Below are positions 60,899-64,000 of a stretch of DNA of 64,000 nucleotides, one piece after another. The stretch lies in the NCBI RefSeq assembly GCF_001649575.2, contig NC_051450.1, forward strand, positions 2,686,973 to 2,750,972, written 5' to 3'. The stretch's first letter is position 1. Each line of letters opens with the position of its first letter. A program made the translations under genes and the position numbers. Origin of the DNA: Kryptolebias marmoratus. Its lineage: Eukaryota > Chordata > Actinopteri > Cyprinodontiformes > Rivulidae. Under the pieces are notes generated by a model. The model was not told where the DNA came from. It was given only the letters and a program-made list of their open reading frames with translations, and ran no database searches.

Positions 60899-61030
60899 AA
60901 AATGTTCAGATGACACAGCCATCGTTGGGCTTTTGACAAAGAGTACAGGGAGGTCATCACCAATTCTGTTGATTGGTGTGGCAGAAACCATCTCCAGATG
61001 AACACCAGCAAGACAAAGCATGACTGACTC
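60899..61030 (+). mobile_element. LINE reverse-transcriptase fragment
   Basis: SDDTAIVGLLTK, then in the next frame YREVITNSVDWCGRNHLQMN, then TSKTK. This is the [FY]xDDTAIVG catalytic box and following region of a LINE reverse transcriptase, with one frameshift. No 3' end is seen. Confidence 0.75.
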
Positions 61031-61559
61031 AAGTGAACCAGATCCCTTTAATGAGTGACTGAACCCGAGTCTGTAAAGTAGACGAAATTCACCACCTCTT
61101 TCAGTGCTTTCGTCTCAATGCTAAGTCTGACCAGTAGTATTGAAACTGAGCTGATGACTGCTCCCTCTGTCTTCCACCTTTCACTTTTTAAATTTACATT
61201 CCCAGCTGAAAGAGCTTCGGTCCTCCAAAATGAGCTCAGGTAGTGACTGTCAAAGGCAAGCATGCAGGATTTTTTATTACTGTGGCTTTTTGATTTAGTA
61301 TTTTTGAGACTTTACTTAGATGGTAACTAGATTACTAGAAAAGCCTCTAAAATTACATTTTTCTTTTTTAAAGGGTTTAACTTTTTAAACGCTAATTTAG
61401 ATGTTTTGTTAGATAGTAAAAAAAAGAAGCAATGAAATAAATAATTGAGAAACACTGTGTGTGTGTGTGCATACTGGTTTATGTACTTGTTTAAATATCA
61501 ACTCTTTTAGTTTTATTATTTTTATAATTTTAAAGAAAAAGATGGTGAGCTTTGACAAC

Positions 61560-61695
61560 TCGCTTGCCGTTGTTGACTGTATCATAGCAACAGGACGGGG
61601 GCGTGGCATCGTGCTCCTTGCATGGTTTCCATGGATACCGTTGATTAGCACCAACCGGCAGAAGTTCAGTAGCTTAAAAAGAGACTGGACTGACG
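61560..61695 (+). promoter_or_regulatory. Probable odad2 promoter and non-coding first exon
   Basis: CpG-containing, GC-richer than its surroundings, and ending at a good donor (ACG|GTAAGG at 61696). It contains GTTTCCATGGATAC at 61625-61638, which fits the RFX X-box consensus RYYNYYATRRNRAC with one mismatch, and AGCAAC half-site sequence at 61586-61591. Motile-cilium genes are commonly driven by RFX and FOXJ1 factors. The transcription start is not determinable here; the exon call is inference. Confidence 0.45.
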
Positions 61696-62911
61696 GTAAG
61701 GTTGCTACTAAATTTATTTAAATTCGTGTATTCATCATGAAGGAGTACATTTTATGTTTCTCAGAGACGCAGTTGTTTTCAGGGTCACCTTTTAGCTTGG
61801 TTAGCTTTTGTTTCTTCCTGTGTTCCAACGTCCGGAACGTAAACCGAGCTGTCTCCATATTTCAGTTCCAACGTCGGTGGTTCCAGCACAACAGCTACCT
61901 GGTGTTCGATTTTTGTAACGTTCCTTAAACCTCCTCTCCAGAACATACACACTTTGTACAACAACGTTGCTGCTACGTTGTTAAAAACGTAACTACTAGT
62001 TTTCTTTATTAACAGTTTTAAAATTAACCCATTTAATTTAAAAATTAATGCTCTTTAGGTTAAACAAACAGAGCATTTGTAACTACATTCCAGAAAAAAA
62101 CTATGTAATTTAGCAAATGTGTAAATAATACTTTCAGCAAACTATTGAATTATTTAACCAAAAGATCTAGTAGATTGTCACTGAAAAACTATCTGTATGT
62201 TTCCTGTGATATATGTGCCTGCAGTATGAGAACATCCCAGTAATAATGTTGCTGTGAGAAGCTGACACTGTAGTTATTTTGTCTGTAGTAGACAATGCTA
62301 ATTAAATATAGTGATACAGTTAACTAAGCTACAGTACTTTCTGTAAATAAGTCAAACTTTACAGTACAGATTAAATAATAAGGTTGAAATTAAGAGACGA
62401 TAACTCACAAATTTATCAGTGAATGTCACATTTTATTTAGAAAAATCTATATGTGGGTGCTTGTTGACATAATGTTATAGCCTTTTCATTCTTTATTCAA
62501 CTCTGTCTATTAAAGTTGGGAATAAATACATTATTGGAAGAGTACACACTCACTCCCATCATAATCTATGATGTGACTTTTATCAAAGGTCTGAAGCAGA
62601 CTGTATACCTTCAAAGTGTTTATGTTGTGTGTGTGTAGTAGCAAATGTTTATATTTTTTACACTCTTTAGAAATTTGAATGTTAAATTGTTACAAAAATC
62701 CAGTTCTTCAGTTAATATTATCTGGAAATATAACAGATCTGAAAAAAGTGGTTAAAATGAAGTAACTTTCTGAAATTTAGTTGGCTGATTGCAAAAAAAG
62801 TGAGAAAATACATATAAGTAGAGATTGTAGAGAAGTTGTGTCTGCACAGTTTTTCCGCTGTTGATGACCTGAAACGACACAGTTTAATACAGATTTGTTT
62901 GTCTTGTTCAG
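61696..62911 (+). other. Probable first intron of odad2
   Basis: Bounded by the donor at 61696 and an acceptor GTTTGTCTTGTTCAG ending at 62911. A CpG-containing segment continues to about 61930. The rest is AT-rich, with no other signal. Confidence 0.45.
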
Positions 62912-62935
62912 TTTTAGAATATCTCAGGAGGAGCT

Positions 62936-63159
62936 ATGGGGCAGACACTGACCAGAGCAGCTCAGTGGACCACATCTACCTCTGGCTCTGGAAAACTTGA
63001 GTCCACATCGGTGAATGAGTCCTTGTTGAAAGAAATTCTGGGCTTTGTGGAGGACTTCAGCTCCAAACACCCAGAGGAGGCAGCGCTTTTATTTGAGGAG
63101 CCACTTCAGTGGAGCACCACTTTAGAGGGATCTGATTTCAAAACAGGATATGACATCAG
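62936..63159 (+). CDS. odad2 (armc4), first coding exon
   Basis: Encodes the N-terminus of outer dynein arm docking complex subunit 2, an armadillo-repeat protein needed to anchor outer dynein arms on motile ciliary microtubules. It starts GCTATGG (G at -3 and +4), with an in-frame TAG at 62915-62917 just upstream, fixing the start. It reads MGQTLTRAAQWTTSTSGSGK, then NESLLKEILGFVEDFSSKHP, EEAALLFEEPLQW and TLEGSDFKTGYDI. The pattern parallels human ODAD2 as I remember it (MG.AL..LTQWT…LKEI..FVE.F..KHP.EA…EPL.W). The donor GTTGGT at 63160 is weak. It ends in phase 2. The armadillo repeats lie beyond the window. Confidence 0.9.
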
Positions 63160-63804
63160 GTTGGTCTGATATTAAGACAACATGCAGCTGGGGTCTTGGC
63201 CCTCTCATTATCATGTGTCTGAGCAACGCAGACTGTCAAAAGGTGTCACAAGATACTTTGCTTTGGCTTTGCTTTAAAGAGGAGGCTGCAAATGATTTGT
63301 TTTCCACTTTCAGTAAGACGAAGACTGCCCCTTTTTATTTGATCAGATTTTTTAGTCTACTTTCATTGCCATGAAACATGGAGCACCAAACCAAAAAAAT
63401 ACAAGACATAATTTCCTTTGTGGGTGGAGCAGTGGTAAGCACCATCACCTCACAGGTCTCAGGTTTGCCTCCGGGCCTTTTTGGGTGGAGTTTGCATGTT
63501 CTCTCTGTGAACAAGTGTGTTTTCTCTGAGTACTCCGCTTTCCTCAAACAGACTAAACACATGCATGTAAGGGTAATTGGTAACTCTAAATTGTCCCTTG
63601 GTGTGAGTGAGAGAGTGAATGGATTGAATGGTTTGTCTCTATGAGTCCCTGTGGTGGACTTGCAACCTGTCCAGGGTGTCCCCTGCCCCTCACACAAGGA
63701 CTTCTGGAGATAGGCACCAGCTCCCCGTGACACAGAAAGGAGAAAAGAAAATGATTGGATGGATGTAATGTAATAACAAGTGATGATACTTTTTTCCCAC
63801 TCAG
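63160..63804 (+). other. odad2 intron with dispersed repeat
   Basis: A short intron between two odad2 coding exons, mostly filled by the repeat at 63415-63770. Confidence 0.8.
63415..63770 (+). repeat. Dispersed teleost repeat ending in GGATG units
   Basis: Contains GGTGGAGCAGTGGTAAGCAC, GGTGGAGTTTGCATGTTCTC, TAATTGGTAACTCTAAATTG, AACCTGTCCAGGGTGTCCCC and a GATTGGATGGATG end. This chain of motifs occurs in a very common interspersed repeat of fish genomes. I recognise the sequence but not a firm superfamily. Confidence 0.65.
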
Positions 63805-63962
63805 AGACTCAGCTGTACAGTCCCATGAAAAGGACGGAGAAGGGCAGCCGTTGTTGCAGCTCGCTCCTCCTGATGTTTCTGTACGCAGCTTCAGCCAGCT
63901 CTCTCAGCTACTTCATCTCGCAGAGGATAGGAAACTGAAAGAGCTTCAAACATGTCTAGAAG
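63805..63962 (+). CDS. odad2 (armc4), second coding exon
   Basis: A 158-nt exon after acceptor TTTTTTCCCACTCAG. The phase-2 junction gives Arg, then DSAVQSHEKDGEGQPLLQLA, then PPDVSVRSFSQLSQLLHLAE, then DRKLKELQTCLE, ending with donor GTAACT at 63963. The GQPLL…V.SFSQLS.LL..A…KLKE.Q.C.E pattern aligns with residues ~75-130 of human ODAD2 as I recall it, upstream of the armadillo repeats. The gene continues past the window. Confidence 0.9.
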
Positions 63963-64000
63963 GTAACTGTGATCAGATTTAAATCTCATTTGAACCCGAA

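Larger units (their letters stand above)
48676..61559. other. Intergenic region between mpp7 and odad2
   Basis: About 12.9 kb with no convincing exon on either strand. Recognisable content: a MITE (53053-53551), hAT-like MITEs (54430-54642 and 57633-57765), a CA microsatellite, LINE copy E (57245-57510), a LINE 3' end (59085-59640) and a LINE RT fragment (60899-61030). The stretches 48700-53040 and 54660-57040 show nothing I can name. Short frames such as 49375-49767 lack family resemblance. Confidence 0.6.

Noticed and set aside
1..64000. tRNA, rRNA, CRISPR arrays, operons or viral genes
   Set aside because: No cloverleaf, rRNA-like, spaced-repeat or viral gene signal was noticed; gene structure is clearly eukaryotic.

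Overview
The window reads as vertebrate, most likely teleost fish, nuclear DNA. It is AT-rich, with short coding exons bounded by GT/AG splice sites and separated by kilobase introns. The introns carry fish-typical mobile-element debris: Tc1-like, hAT-like and Harbinger-like DNA transposons, L2-like LINEs, and a GC-rich APE-type LINE. There are three runs of N: 1080-1179 (100 N), 23571-23670 (100 N) and 45552-45954 (403 N). Nothing prokaryotic or viral is seen.

Two host genes lie on the + strand, head to tail. From about 1330 to 48655 runs the 3' half of an MPP7-type MAGUK scaffold gene. It has a 'hook' exon (1330-1394), four candidate phase-1 microexons (7826-8724), a hook/guanylate-kinase-like exon (20698-20868), then exons at 33309-33389, 36692-36785, 40211-40319, 42641-42784 and 46983-47162, followed by a 3'UTR and an AATAAA signal at 48650. 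The L27, PDZ and SH3 exons must lie upstream of the window. From about 61.5 kb to the end runs the 5' end of odad2 (armc4), a motile-cilium dynein-docking gene, with a probable non-coding leader exon, the ATG exon (62936-63159) and a further exon (63805-63962). MPP7 and ODAD2 are also neighbours in mammals, as far as I recall.

The most important structural point is that 19303-23570 and 23671-27938 are the same 4268 bp. They are separated only by a 100-N gap whose two edges are exactly the ends of the repeat. I saw two mismatches, both near the end of the left copy. This looks like an unmerged contig overlap rather than biology, and it makes one mpp7 exon appear twice in frame.

Other points of interest: the microexon cluster in the hook region; a LINE with a textbook 5' inversion and 17-bp target duplication (33514-34708); a second LINE copy with a 13-bp target duplication and a Harbinger-like insert (10080-11090); a repeat at 13-14.3 kb with a small membrane-protein ORF and an L2-like tail; a Tc1 transposase whose three stop codons are all TGA at expected CGA codons; and a candidate RFX X-box in the odad2 leader.

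The interval 48.7-61.5 kb is intergenic. It holds MITEs, LINE relics and microsatellites, with no convincing gene.
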